64,000 nucleotides of DNA from Amycolatopsis sp. CA-128772. Its GTDB lineage: Bacteria; Actinomycetota; Actinomycetes; Mycobacteriales; Pseudonocardiaceae. The notes beneath the pieces were generated by a model, which saw only the letters and a list, made by a program, of their open reading frames with translations, did not search any database and had not been told where the DNA came from. This document shows positions 27,054 through 35,366 of the stretch, in pieces. The stretch covers positions 38,005 to 102,004 of the forward strand of contig NZ_PPHG01000042.1 in NCBI RefSeq assembly GCF_002904295.1, in the 5' to 3' direction. The number at the start of each line of letters is the position of its first letter. Position 1 is the stretch's first letter. The translations under genes were made by a program, and so were the position numbers.

Positions 27054-28430
27054 TCAGGTCGCGGGTTCGAGGGCGGGAGCGGGACGCAGCCGCAGCCGGC
27101 AAAGCCAGCCGATCACCAGTGCGCCGCCGACGAACTCTATCGGGAACAAGAGCATCGAGGGGGCGCCCGAACCGGCGAGATCGTGGATCTCCGCGCGTGG
27201 CCAGGCGATGTTCACGATCATCGCAATTCCGTAGAGGACCGCTGCGCCGTTCAGCGGTACGCCCCAGCGGCCCAGGGAAAACCGGCCGGATTCGGCGGGG
27301 AACCGCCCACGCAGCCGGTTGACGAGCAGCGGGCCCGCCACGAGCAGGTAGGCCAGGTAAACGACGACCACCGACGTCGCGGTGATCGTGCTGAACAGCG
27401 TCGGATTGCCGACGTTGAGCAGCAGCAGCCCGATGGCGAGCGCGCCGGACAGCCGGGCGGGCGCGGGCAGCGCGCCGTCGCGGGCCATCGCGTAGATCAG
27501 CCGGACGGTGCCGGTTGAATAGGCACAGCGGCGCGCAGCGTCCCCGTTGAGGGTGGCGGCGGGGGCATGGATGGATGGTCAGGGTGCAGACGACGACGGC
27601 GATCGCCACGTCGGCGAGGAAGACCCGGCCGAGGGTGTCGCCGAAGACGGCGGTGATCACGTACGGCGGGCCCTTGCCGGCGAGCTGCCCGTCGGTGAGG
27701 CTCGGCGCGGCCATCAGCGCGGGGAGGACGACGGCCAGGCCGCCGACGCCGGACACGAGCACGGCCCGCAGCACGGCCCGCGGAGCCGCCTTGCGCGCGT
27801 CCTTCGTCTCCTCCGCGACCGAGGCGGCGGTGTCGAAGCCGTAGAGGACGTACGCCGCCATGAGCGCCGAAGCGAGCACGCCGCCGATTCCCGCGCTCGT
27901 GCCCGGCGCGTCGTGCAGCACCACCTGCGGCCCGCGGACGGCGAACAGGATCAGCCCGGTGACGAGCACGATGACGCCCAGGAGTTCGGCCGCGACGCCG
28001 ACGTCGTCGATCCGCGCCATCAGCCGGACCCGCCGGTGTTGACCGCGGTGGTGAAGACGAGCAGCAGCGTGCCGAGCAGGACGGCGTTGGCCGCGCCGGA
28101 GGGCGACGTCACCGACGGGTCGCCGCCGGCGAGCCAGCCGAGGAAGCCCTTCGTCAGCTGTTTCGCCCACCGGTACACGGATCCGGCGAGCGGGTAGCGC
28201 GCGGCGAGTTCGGCGAACACGAGCGCGACGAGCAGCTGGCCGGCCAGGACGACCGGCCACGTCCAGAAGAAGAGCGGGCCGCCGAAGGTGTACCCGGAAC
28301 CGAAGAGCTGGAAGACGGTGGTGAGGATGGAAACGAAGGAAAAACCGGCGGCGAAAGCGGAAAAACCGCCCAGCGAACGGCGGAGTTCCTGGCGGTAACC
28401 GAAGGCGGCGAGTTCGTCGGGTGGGGTCAT
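27054..28430 (-). pseudogene. APC-family permease, broken by frameshifts (urea/guanidine operon)
   Basis: The first gene of the operon reads as an amino acid/amine permease spread over two frames. The N-terminus is in one frame (DELAAFGYRQELRRSLGGFS to VFTTAVNT) and stops at 28020. The middle (VRLMARIDDVGVAAELLGVI to VVVCTLTIH) is in a second frame from about 28040. The end (TGTVRLIYAMARDGALPAPA to the stop at 27054) returns to the first frame. The second shift lies at a triple ATGG tandem (27567-27578); removing one copy restores the frame exactly. Between WLAG and GDPSVTSPSG roughly 30 residues including a membrane helix also appear missing. Either a decayed gene or assembly errors; the deletion makes simple error less likely. 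Confidence 0.8.
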
Positions 28431-28447
28431 GCGCGCTCCTGACCTGG

Positions 28448-28467
28448 TTTCTATCGCACGACAGAAA
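28448..28467. promoter_or_regulatory. 20-bp near-perfect palindrome, TetR operator candidate
   Basis: TTTCTATCG and CGACAGAAA are nine-base arms with one mismatch around CA. It lies 18-37 bases upstream of the permease ATG, so a bound repressor would block the whole urea/guanidine operon. The divergent TetR-family gene at 28612 is the obvious partner. Confidence 0.55.
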
Positions 28468-28483
28468 TTAGGTGTTCGCCGCG

Positions 28484-28504
28484 ACACGATGATCTCCGTC
28501 GTGT
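28484..28504. promoter_or_regulatory. Second inverted repeat in the divergent gap
   Basis: ACACGA and TCGTGT, six-base perfect arms nine bases apart, between the operator at 28448 and the TetR gene. It may be a second regulator site or promoter element. No guanidine riboswitch motif is recognisable in this 181-base gap. Confidence 0.35.
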
Positions 28505-28611
28505 TAGCGGTGCGTTGATTGCGGGATATACCCGGCGTCAATGACGACATCCGGGCGTAACCGCGCCTGTCGTGTGCGTGCCGTGGCGGGAAACCTGGCA
28601 AGATCACGCCC

Positions 28612-29277
28612 GTGGTCAAAGGTTCGGGAGTCGGCAGGCCGAGGGCGAGCGGAATGGCGGCGAACCGCCCGGACGCGCGCCAGGCGGTGCTCGAAGCGGC
28701 GGGCGAACTGTTCACCGGAGCCGGGTACGCGGCCACGACGACCAGAGCGATCGCCGAACGCGCGGGGCTGCGCCAGGCGTCGCTCTACTACCACTTCCCG
28801 GCGAAGGAAGACATCCTCGCGGCCCTGCTGGCCGAGACGGTCCGCCCGTCACTGGCCCTGGCGGCGCGCTTGGTCGCCGGCGCGGCGCCGGCCGCGGTCC
28901 GGCTGTGGGCCTTGGCGTACGCGGACATCGGTCTCCTCGGCGGCGCCCGGCACAACCTCGGCGCGTTGTACCTGCTGCCGGAGGTCGGATCGCCGAACCT
29001 GGCCCACTTCCGCACCGAGCGCGCAGAACTGAAGGCGGCGTACGGTCGGCTCGTGGCGGCATCGGGCATCGCCCCGGAGTCGGCGGGGATCCGCACGGAC
29101 CTGGTGTTCGGCTTGGTGGAGAGCATCGCGGTGATCCGCCGCGACGATCCGGCGCTGGACGTCGAAGCCCACGTGCGCGAAGGAGCGGACGGCGTGGTCC
29201 GGCTGGTGGGGGTGGCGGACCCGACGGACGGGTTGCGCGCGCAGGCCCACCGCTTGCTGGCGCCCCTCGCCGACTGA
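28612..29277 (+). CDS. TetR-family regulator of the urea/guanidine operon
   Basis: 221 residues. The N-terminal DNA-binding domain reads DARQAVLEAAGELFTGAGYA followed by the helix-turn-helix TTTRAIAERAGLRQASLYYHF, the classic TetR pattern; the remaining helices form a ligand-binding domain. GTG at 28612 is used, giving a basic 15-residue leader (VVKGSGVGRPRASG); ATG at 28654 is an alternative just before the domain. It is divergent from the operon and close to a palindrome of the right size, so local repression relieved by a guanidine- or urea-derived ligand is likely. Confidence 0.9.
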   Translation: MVKGSGVGRPRASGMAANRPDARQAVLEAAGELFTGAGYAATTTRAIAERAGLRQASLYYHFPAKEDILAALLAETVRPSLALAARLVAGAAPAAVRLWALAYADIGLLGGARHNLGALYLLPEVGSPNLAHFRTERAELKAAYGRLVAASGIAPESAGIRTDLVFGLVESIAVIRRDDPALDVEAHVREGADGVVRLVGVADPTDGLRAQAHRLLAPLAD

Positions 29278-29286
29278 CGGTCTCGA

Positions 29287-29401
29287 GCGCCCCAATGTGG
29301 CGTTCGGTGCGTTGGACGCACCCAATGTGGCGTTCGGTGCGTTGGACGCACCCAATGTGGCGTTCGGTGCGTCCAGCGCAACCAACGCCACATTGGGGCG
29401 C
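29287..29401. repeat. Triple 30-bp tandem repeat closed by an inverted repeat
   Basis: Three 30-base units begin at 29291, 29321 and 29351; the first two are identical and the third diverges in its last third. The block is bounded by perfect 18-base inverted arms (29287-29304 and 29384-29401, core CCCAATGTGGCG). Each unit contains TGCGT-TGG-ACGCA, itself a hairpin. It fills the gap between the convergent TetR and rnd genes and could fold into a large stem as a two-way terminator. Confidence 0.8.
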
Positions 29402-29413
29402 GCAGGCCGGGCC

Positions 29414-30667
29414 TCAGGACGCCGTGGTCTGCAGGGCCTTGCTGAGCACCGCCGCCGTCAGGTCGACCTGCCACGGCCGGGCTCCGGCCGCGCGCAGGAC
29501 CTCCGCCACCGACTCCTCGTCCGTCTCGGCCGGCGGGCGCCAGCACGTGCGGCGGACCAGGTCCGGCAGCAGCAGGTTCTCCACCGGCAGGCGGCGGTCC
29601 TCCGCGATCGCCGTCAACGCCGCCCGGGCCGCCGCGAGGCGGGCCGCCGCGTCCGGGTCCTTGTCCGCCCAGCGGTTCACCGGGGGCGGGCCGTCCGTCG
29701 GCTGCGACGGTGACGGGAGTTCCGACGCGGGCAACGCGCGGGCCGCCTGCAGGTGCCGCAGCCAGCTCGCCGTGTACTTGCGCTGGACGCGGCCGCTGAA
29801 CACCGGCAGCGCCTGCAGCTCTTCGACCGTCTTCGGGTCGGCCGTGACGGCGTTGACGATCGCGCTGTCCGGCAGGATGCGGCTCGGCGCGCGGTCGCGT
29901 TTGCGGGCGAGTTCGTCGCGCGCCTGCCACAGCTCGCGGACCGCCGCGAGGCCGCGCGGGCTGCGGATCTTGTGCACACCGGACGTCCGGCGCCACGGCT
30001 CGGCCCGCGGGGCGGGCGGCGGGGCCGTCCGGACGTTCTCGAACTCCTGCTGCGCCCACTCCAGCTTGCCCTGGGCGCCCAGCTCCGCCTCCAGCTTTTC
30101 GCGCAGCTGGACGAGCAGCTCGACGTCGAGGGCGGCGTAGTTCAGCCAGTCGACCGGCAGCGGCCGCTTCGACCAGTCGGCCGCGCTGTGGCCCTTTTCG
30201 AGGGTGTAGCCGAGCAGCAGTTCGACGAGCGTCCCCAGCGCCACGCGTTCGTAGCCCGCCAGCCGGCCGGCCAGCTCGGTGTCGAACAGCGCCGCCGGGC
30301 GCAGGCCCAGCTCGGCGAGGCAGGGGAGGTCCTGGGAGGCGGCGTGCAGCACCCACTCCAGGTCGTTGAGGACTTCGCGCAGCGGCTCGAGGTCTTCGGC
30401 CAGCGCGATCGGGTCGATCAGCACCGTGCCGGAACCTTCGCGGCGCAGCTGCACGAGGTAGGCCTTGGGCCAGTACCGGTAGCCGGACGCGCGTTCGGTG
30501 TCGACGGCGACCGCGCCGGTGCCCGCGGCGAGCCGGGCGCAGGCCTCGGCCAGCGCGGACGGCTCGGTGATCACCGGGGGCGTGCCCTCGGCGGGTTCGC
30601 GTAGCAGCACAGGGCCGCCCGTGGACTCGATCTCCATCCCGGTGTCCTCGGCCTCTGCACTTCCCAT
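29414..30667 (-). CDS. rnd: Ribonuclease D-like 3'-5' exonuclease with HRDC domain
   Basis: 417 residues. The DEDD exonuclease domain is complete: Asp/Glu in AVAVDTERASGYRYW, then LHAASQDLPCL, FDTELAGRLAGY and YAALDVELLVQLR. The HRDC nucleic-acid-binding domain follows (VRELWQARDELARKRDRAPSR onward) and a C-terminal helical extension. It trims 3' ends of structured RNA such as tRNA precursors. ATG at 30665-30667 is used; an internal ATG gives a shorter form missing ten residues. In actinomycetes this gene is commonly near DUF3000 and hemE, as here. Confidence 0.92.
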   Translation of the reverse strand: MGSAEAEDTGMEIESTGGPVLLREPAEGTPPVITEPSALAEACARLAAGTGAVAVDTERASGYRYWPKAYLVQLRREGSGTVLIDPIALAEDLEPLREVLNDLEWVLHAASQDLPCLAELGLRPAALFDTELAGRLAGYERVALGTLVELLLGYTLEKGHSAADWSKRPLPVDWLNYAALDVELLVQLREKLEAELGAQGKLEWAQQEFENVRTAPPPAPRAEPWRRTSGVHKIRSPRGLAAVRELWQARDELARKRDRAPSRILPDSAIVNAVTADPKTVEELQALPVFSGRVQRKYTASWLRHLQAARALPASELPSPSQPTDGPPPVNRWADKDPDAAARLAAARAALTAIAEDRRLPVENLLLPDLVRRTCWRPPAETDEESVAEVLRAAGARPWQVDLTAAVLSKALQTTAS

Positions 30668-30735
30668 AACCGACGACCCTACGGGACGGGCATACCGCGC
30701 CTGGTCTGCCCGCCCCGCAGGGCTGTTCGCTCGTG

Positions 30736-31452
30736 TCAGCGGATCACGCCGGCGCGCATGGCCAGCGCCACCATCTGGGCCCGGTCGCCCGTGCCGAGCT
30801 TGCGCCCGATCCGGGAGAGGTGGGATTTGACGGTGAGAGCGGAGAGCGAAAGCTCTTCGCCGATCTCCTTGTTGGACTGCCCGTCGGCGACCAGCTGGAG
30901 CACCTCCACCTCGCGAGCGGACAGCTCGCGCGGGGTGTTGTCGGTGCCCGCGACGCGGGTCCCGGTGGCCAGCACCGGAGCCACGCTCGGGTCGGCGTAT
31001 ACGCCGCCCTCGAGCACACGCCGCACGCCATCGGTCACGACGACCGGCGACGCGGACTTCAGCAGGTACGCCTGGGCCCCGGCCTGGAAGGCCGAGCGGA
31101 CCGCGTACGGGTCGTCCGAGGATGCGAGGACCACCACGCGCGGCCAGCCGTGGCTACGGAGTTCCGTAACCAGCTCGATGCCGCTGCCGTCCGGCAGTCC
31201 GAGATCGAGGATCGCCAGGTCACAAGGCCCGGTGGCCTGTGCTCGCGCCCTCGCTTCGGCCACCGTGGCGGCTTCGTGGACGGTGCCCGCACCCATCTGT
31301 GCGAGTCTTGCTGCGATTGCCTCCCTCAACAGCGGGTGGTCATCGACCACCAGTACCGAAAAAAGCTCTTCCCGCGGGTGCGGAACCATGCTCGCCGGCA
31401 ATGCACCGGCTGGCGTGGATCGGACGGCCTGAGAAATGCCGACGGTAGCCAC
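30736..31452 (-). CDS. NarL/LuxR-type response regulator
   Basis: 238 residues. Receiver domain FSVLVVDDHPLLREAIAARL with the phospho-Asp in LAILDLGLPDG and the Lys in YLLKSASP. The C-terminal LuxR helix-turn-helix is ELSAREVEVLQLVADGQSNK then LTVKSHLSRIGRKL. GTG at 31452 is chosen because GGGAGG precedes it by seven bases; it adds a 30-residue leader before the receiver. No sensor kinase lies next to it, so it is an orphan regulator, preceded by a long untranslated region. Confidence 0.9.
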   Translation of the reverse strand: MATVGISQAVRSTPAGALPASMVPHPREELFSVLVVDDHPLLREAIAARLAQMGAGTVHEAATVAEARARAQATGPCDLAILDLGLPDGSGIELVTELRSHGWPRVVVLASSDDPYAVRSAFQAGAQAYLLKSASPVVVTDGVRRVLEGGVYADPSVAPVLATGTRVAGTDNTPRELSAREVEVLQLVADGQSNKEIGEELSLSALTVKSHLSRIGRKLGTGDRAQMVALAMRAGVIR

Positions 31453-32176
31453 GTCACTACCTCCCTGGAGTCGGTCGTGCCCCCCGACCGGCACCGGGAC
31501 CTTCGGCCGTTCAGCCGCGCCAGCTTTAGACCGAAAGTGGTGTCGTCGAAGGCACTGTAGCCGCCTTGGGCCCTTCGCGGGGGGATCGAATGGGTATCTA
31601 TCTCAAACGAACAGTCACTCAGTGGGTTCGAAGTAACACGATCGGGCTAGTACACGGCCGGTTGCTAACGGATAGCCCAGCGAACACGATGCTATGAAGT
31701 TACCGGCGGCCAAATGGCCGTGCAGATGAGGCGTGCAGCTGCCGGTGCGCCTAGTGACGAGGGGCCGGATGGGCTCCCCCAACCCCCGGAACGCGGCTCT
31801 GGCCGGGGCGTGATCGACGGCCTGCCGCGGCGCCCGGGGCGCTTGCCGAGGCTGGCGCCTGTGACTGTGCGTGGCCGCCGGCGGCTCCGGAAGGGGCGCG
31901 GGGCGGCGGATTGATCTTGTTGCGGTGCGTGACCGTCCGGGATCACGAACGAGGAGACGTGAAACGGCCTCAGGGGCGACGGGCGGGTGCCGGCCGTCCC
32001 GGATGATCACCGGAGCCGTTGCGGCGTCCGGTGGCCCTTCTGGGGGCCGCTGCGCCGGTGAACGTCGTTCAGCGGACGTGAATTTTGCTCACATCCGTAC
32101 AAGGGGCCGCGTCCGGCGGTGCCCGCCGGGGTCCGCCGTGGCCGTTTCGTTGCCGAAGATCGCCCGGACGGCCGGG
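31453..32176. other. 724-base stretch without a convincing gene
   Basis: Between the NarL-type regulator (reading left) and the end of the DUF3000 gene. The part from about 31580 to 31705 is markedly richer in A and T than its surroundings (for example GGGTATCTATCTCAAACGAA) and probably holds the regulator's promoter and a long leader. A GGCCA-TTTGGCC type inverted repeat is at 31708-31719. Open frames here, such as a basic 66-codon one at 31714, have poor coding character. The last 150 bases are GC-rich and may include a terminator for DUF3000. Confidence 0.5.
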
Positions 32177-32740
32177 TCAGGAGCCCTGACGCTGCCCGAA
32201 CATGGTCACGCCGACCGGCGGCAGGCCCACGACGCTGGCCATCACCTGGCAGAACGCCTGCCCGTGCGCCACCAGCGAGGCGTCCGCCGGCGTCCACGAC
32301 GCCCGCAGCTCCAGGTCGTCGGTGCGGGCCGGGCCGGAGATGTCGCCGAAGCGGGCCGACGACGTCTCGGTCACCGTGCCGCCGAGGGCCTTCCAGCTCG
32401 CGCCCGACACGTCGAGGGCGTCGGTCAGCCACGACCAGCCGACCGCCGGCAGGAACGGGTCCGTCGCCAGCTCCCGGTCCAGCTCCGCGCGCACGTACAT
32501 GACGAGGCGCAGCACGCCGTCCCAGCCGTCCTGGCCGTCCGGGTCGTGCAGCAGGACCAGCCGCCCCGACGCCAGCACGTCGGCCGGCCCGGCGACCTCA
32601 CAGCTGACCGCGTACGACCACGGTGCGAGCCGCTGCGGCGGCCGCATCGGCTCCAGCAGCACCTCCCGGCGGGGCCGGACGGACTGCAGCGCCGCGACTG
32701 CTTCTTGGAAGAGTTCGGGCACTGGTGTCATCGCGGTCAC
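32177..32740 (-). CDS. DUF3000 protein
   Basis: 187 residues. The sequence, with FQEAVAALQSVRPRREVLLE, PPQRLAPWSYAVSCEV, VLLHDPDGQDGWDGVLRLVM and a PFLPAVGWSWLTDAL block, matches the actinobacterial DUF3000 family, whose role is unknown. It is characteristically divergent from hemE in actinomycetes, as here, with about 100 bases between. GTG at 32740 or ATG at 32731 may start it. No membrane segment or signal is visible. Confidence 0.85.
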   Translation of the reverse strand: MTAMTPVPELFQEAVAALQSVRPRREVLLEPMRPPQRLAPWSYAVSCEVAGPADVLASGRLVLLHDPDGQDGWDGVLRLVMYVRAELDRELATDPFLPAVGWSWLTDALDVSGASWKALGGTVTETSSARFGDISGPARTDDLELRASWTPADASLVAHGQAFCQVMASVVGLPPVGVTMFGQRQGS

Positions 32741-32842
32741 GCACCGACTTTAGGGCGGGCACGCCCCGTTGCGGGCGCAGGCGCGCCGAGGCGGCCGCGC
32801 CGAGGAACGGCCCCGCCCGGCCTCGTGGCACGATTGACCACG

Positions 32843-33913
32843 ATGTCTCAGACCACGCCCCTGCCGCGCCAGGCCGCCTCGTCCGGCCGCCGCGAGCTGC
32901 CCGAAGCCCCGTTCCTGGCCGCCGCGCGCGGCGAACGCCCGGCCCGCACGCCCGTCTGGTTCATGCGCCAGGCGGGGCGTTCGCTGCCCGAGTACCGCGC
33001 GCTGCGCGAGGGCGTGCCCATGCTCGACGCCTGCTTCGACCCGGAGATGCTCGCCGAGATCACGCTGCAGCCGGTCCGCCGGCACGGCGTCGACGCGGCG
33101 ATCCTGTTCAGCGACATCGTGGTGCCGCTCAAGGCCGCCGGCGTCGACATCGACATCGTCCCCGGCACCGGCCCGGTGGCCGCCACGCCGGTGCGCGACC
33201 TCGCCGCGGTGAAGGCGCTGCCGGTCCTCGAACCCGAGCATGTGTCGAAGGTCGCCGACGGCGTCCGGCTGCTGGTCGAGCGGCTCGGCGAGACCCCGCT
33301 GATCGGCTTCGCGGGGGCGCCGTTCACGCTGGCCAGCTACCTCATCGAGGGGGGCCCGAGCCGCAACCACGAGCACACCAAGGCGCTGATGCACTCCTCG
33401 CCCGAGGTGTGGCACGAGCTGGCCGGGCGGCTGGCCGACGTCGCCCTGACGTTCCTGCGCGCGCAGCTCGACGCCGGGGTCGACGCGATCCAGCTGTTCG
33501 ACTCCTGGGCCGGCGCGCTGTCGGAGCGGGACTACCGCGAATTCGTCCTGCCGCACTCGGCCAAGGTCCTCGCGGGGGTCGCGGAGTACGGCGTGCCGCG
33601 GATCCACTTCGGCGTCGGCACCGGCGAGCTCCTCGCCGCGATGCGCGACGCGGGCGCGGACGTCGTCGGCGTCGACTGGCGGATTCCCCTGGACGAAGCC
33701 GTGCGGCGCCTCGGCGGTCACGCGATCGTCCAGGGCAACCTGGACCCGGCGCTGCTGCACGCGTCCTGGCCGGTGCTCGAAGCCGCGGTCCGGCGGATCG
33801 TCGAAGAGGGCAAGGCGGCCGAGGGCCACATCTTCAACCTCGGTCACGGCGTGCTGCCGGGCGTCGACCCGGACGTGCTGACCCGCGTGGTCGGGCTGGT
33901 GCACGAGCTGTGA
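32843..33913 (+). CDS. hemE: Uroporphyrinogen decarboxylase
   Basis: 356 residues. It removes four carboxyl groups from uroporphyrinogen III to give coproporphyrinogen III. Motifs are TPVWFMRQAGRSLPEYR, the catalytic Asp in LFSDIVVPLKAAGV, GFAGAPFTLASYLIEG, IQLFDSWAGALS and GNLDPALLHA, then FNLGHGVLPG near the end. ATG at 32843 precedes a short leader. Its stop overlaps the GTG of hemY, and the operon continues into hemQ, matching the coproporphyrin-dependent haem route of Gram-positive bacteria. Confidence 0.96.
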   Translation: MSQTTPLPRQAASSGRRELPEAPFLAAARGERPARTPVWFMRQAGRSLPEYRALREGVPMLDACFDPEMLAEITLQPVRRHGVDAAILFSDIVVPLKAAGVDIDIVPGTGPVAATPVRDLAAVKALPVLEPEHVSKVADGVRLLVERLGETPLIGFAGAPFTLASYLIEGGPSRNHEHTKALMHSSPEVWHELAGRLADVALTFLRAQLDAGVDAIQLFDSWAGALSERDYREFVLPHSAKVLAGVAEYGVPRIHFGVGTGELLAAMRDAGADVVGVDWRIPLDEAVRRLGGHAIVQGNLDPALLHASWPVLEAAVRRIVEEGKAAEGHIFNLGHGVLPGVDPDVLTRVVGLVHEL

Positions 33914-35310
33914 AGCGCGTCGCGGTCGTCGGCGGCGGCGTTTCCGGGCTGACCGCGGCGTACCGGCTGCGGCGGCTGCTCGGCCCCGACGCCGTGATCA
34001 CGGTGTACGAGAAGACGACGACGCCGGGCGGGAAGCTGCGCACGGCCGAGCTCGCCGGGGTGCCCTACGACGTCGGCGCCGAGGCGTTCCTCGTCCGCCG
34101 CCCCGAGATGCTCGCGCTGGTCCGCGAGCTCGGGCTCGACGTCGTCCACCCGACGAAGGCGCGCGCGAAGATCCACGCGGGCGGCGGCGTGACCGGGCTG
34201 CCGCCGGGCACGGTGATGGGCGTGCCGGCGTCGGCGGAGTCGGTGGCCGGGGTGCTGTCCGAGGCCGGGCGGAAGGCCGTCGCGGCCGAGCCGTCGCTGC
34301 CCGAGCTGCGGCTGCCGGGCGGGGACGTGCCGCTGGGGCCGCTGCTGCGCGAGCGCTTCGGCGACGAACTGGTGGACCGGCTGGTCGACCCGCTGCTCGG
34401 CGGCGTCTACGCGGGCGGCGCCGACGGCCTCGGCCTGCGCGCGACCATGCCGGGCCTGGCCGCGGCGTTGGCGGCGGGCGCGGGTTCGCTGACCGCGGCG
34501 GCCGCCGCCCAGCTGCCGGCGAACCCGTCGGCGGCACCGGTGTTCGGCACCGTCCCGGGCGGCCTGGGCACGGTGATCGACCGGCTCACCGAGGTGTCCG
34601 GCGCCGAGCTGCGGACCGGCCTGCCGGTGTGCGAGATCGAGCGGCACGGCCCGGCCTGGCGCCTGCGCATCGGCGCGGCCCCGACGGCGCACGCCCCGGC
34701 GGACAACACGGCCGAGGCGGACGCGGTGGTGCTCGCGGTCCCGGCCCCGTCGGCCCGCCGGCTGCTCGCGGACCTGGTCCCGGCGGCCTCGGCGGCGTTC
34801 GGCGAGGTCGAGCTGGCGTCGATGGCCGTGGTGGCGCTGGCCCTGCCGCCGGGCACCGAGCTGCCGGCCGCATCGGGAATCCTGATCGGCCACGGCGAGC
34901 GGGACGCTTCGGGCGTGCCGTACGCGTCGAAGGCGTTCACGTTCTCTTCGCGCAAGTGGGCCCACTACGGCCGGGGCCCGGTCCTGGTCCGCGGATCGGT
35001 CGGCCGGTTCGGCGAGCCGGGCGCACTGAGGGCGGACGACGTCGAACTGGTCCGCGTGGTCCGCGACGACCTGGCCCGCTTGACGGGCGTGACGGCGGCC
35101 CCGGTGGAGACACTGGTGACCCGCTGGGGCGGCGGGTTGCCGCAGTACGGCGCCGGGCACCTGGAGCGGGTGGAGCGGATCGAGAAGGCGGTCGCGGAGG
35201 TCCCGGGGCTGGCGGTGGCGGGGGCGACGCTGCACGGGGTGGGGTTGCCGGCTTGCGTGGCCACTGCTGAGGCGGCGGCGCAGCGGATCGCGGCTCACCT
35301 GACCGCGTGA
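33910..35310 (+). CDS. hemY: Coproporphyrinogen III oxidase (HemY/CgoX type)
   Basis: 466 residues. FAD-dependent six-electron oxidation to the porphyrin. The dinucleotide-binding fold is at the start (KRVAVVGGGVSGLTAAYRLR), followed by PGGKLRTAELAGVPYDVGAE and a C-terminal FAD motif ending in PGLAVAGATLHGVGLPACVA. In actinobacteria the substrate is coproporphyrinogen rather than protoporphyrinogen. Translationally coupled to hemE by a GTGA overlap; 56 bases separate it from hemQ. Confidence 0.94.
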   Translation: MKRVAVVGGGVSGLTAAYRLRRLLGPDAVITVYEKTTTPGGKLRTAELAGVPYDVGAEAFLVRRPEMLALVRELGLDVVHPTKARAKIHAGGGVTGLPPGTVMGVPASAESVAGVLSEAGRKAVAAEPSLPELRLPGGDVPLGPLLRERFGDELVDRLVDPLLGGVYAGGADGLGLRATMPGLAAALAAGAGSLTAAAAAQLPANPSAAPVFGTVPGGLGTVIDRLTEVSGAELRTGLPVCEIERHGPAWRLRIGAAPTAHAPADNTAEADAVVLAVPAPSARRLLADLVPAASAAFGEVELASMAVVALALPPGTELPAASGILIGHGERDASGVPYASKAFTFSSRKWAHYGRGPVLVRGSVGRFGEPGALRADDVELVRVVRDDLARLTGVTAAPVETLVTRWGGGLPQYGAGHLERVERIEKAVAEVPGLAVAGATLHGVGLPACVATAEAAAQRIAAHLTA

Positions 35311-35366
35311 GTGCGGTCACCCGACCCGTGGCGGCGGGCGCCGGGTCGCGGTGACAGGATGGGCTC

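Noticed and set aside
28431..28611. Guanidine (ykkC) riboswitch before the urea/guanidine operon
   Set aside because: I looked for the conserved riboswitch segments on the minus strand and did not recognise them; palindromes and a divergent TetR gene explain control better. A covariance-model search would settle it.
29287..29401. CRISPR array
   Set aside because: Only three direct units, with no unique spacers between them and with inverted ends; this is an intergenic repeat.
29297..29713. Repetitive peptide gene (AFGALDAPNV repeats)
   Set aside because: It is the translation of the intergenic tandem repeat running into the antisense of rnd; there is no ribosome site or independent support.
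31714..31914. 66-codon plus-strand frame in the long gap
   Set aside because: Mixed third-base use, a Pro/Arg-rich product and no ribosome site; not supported as a gene.
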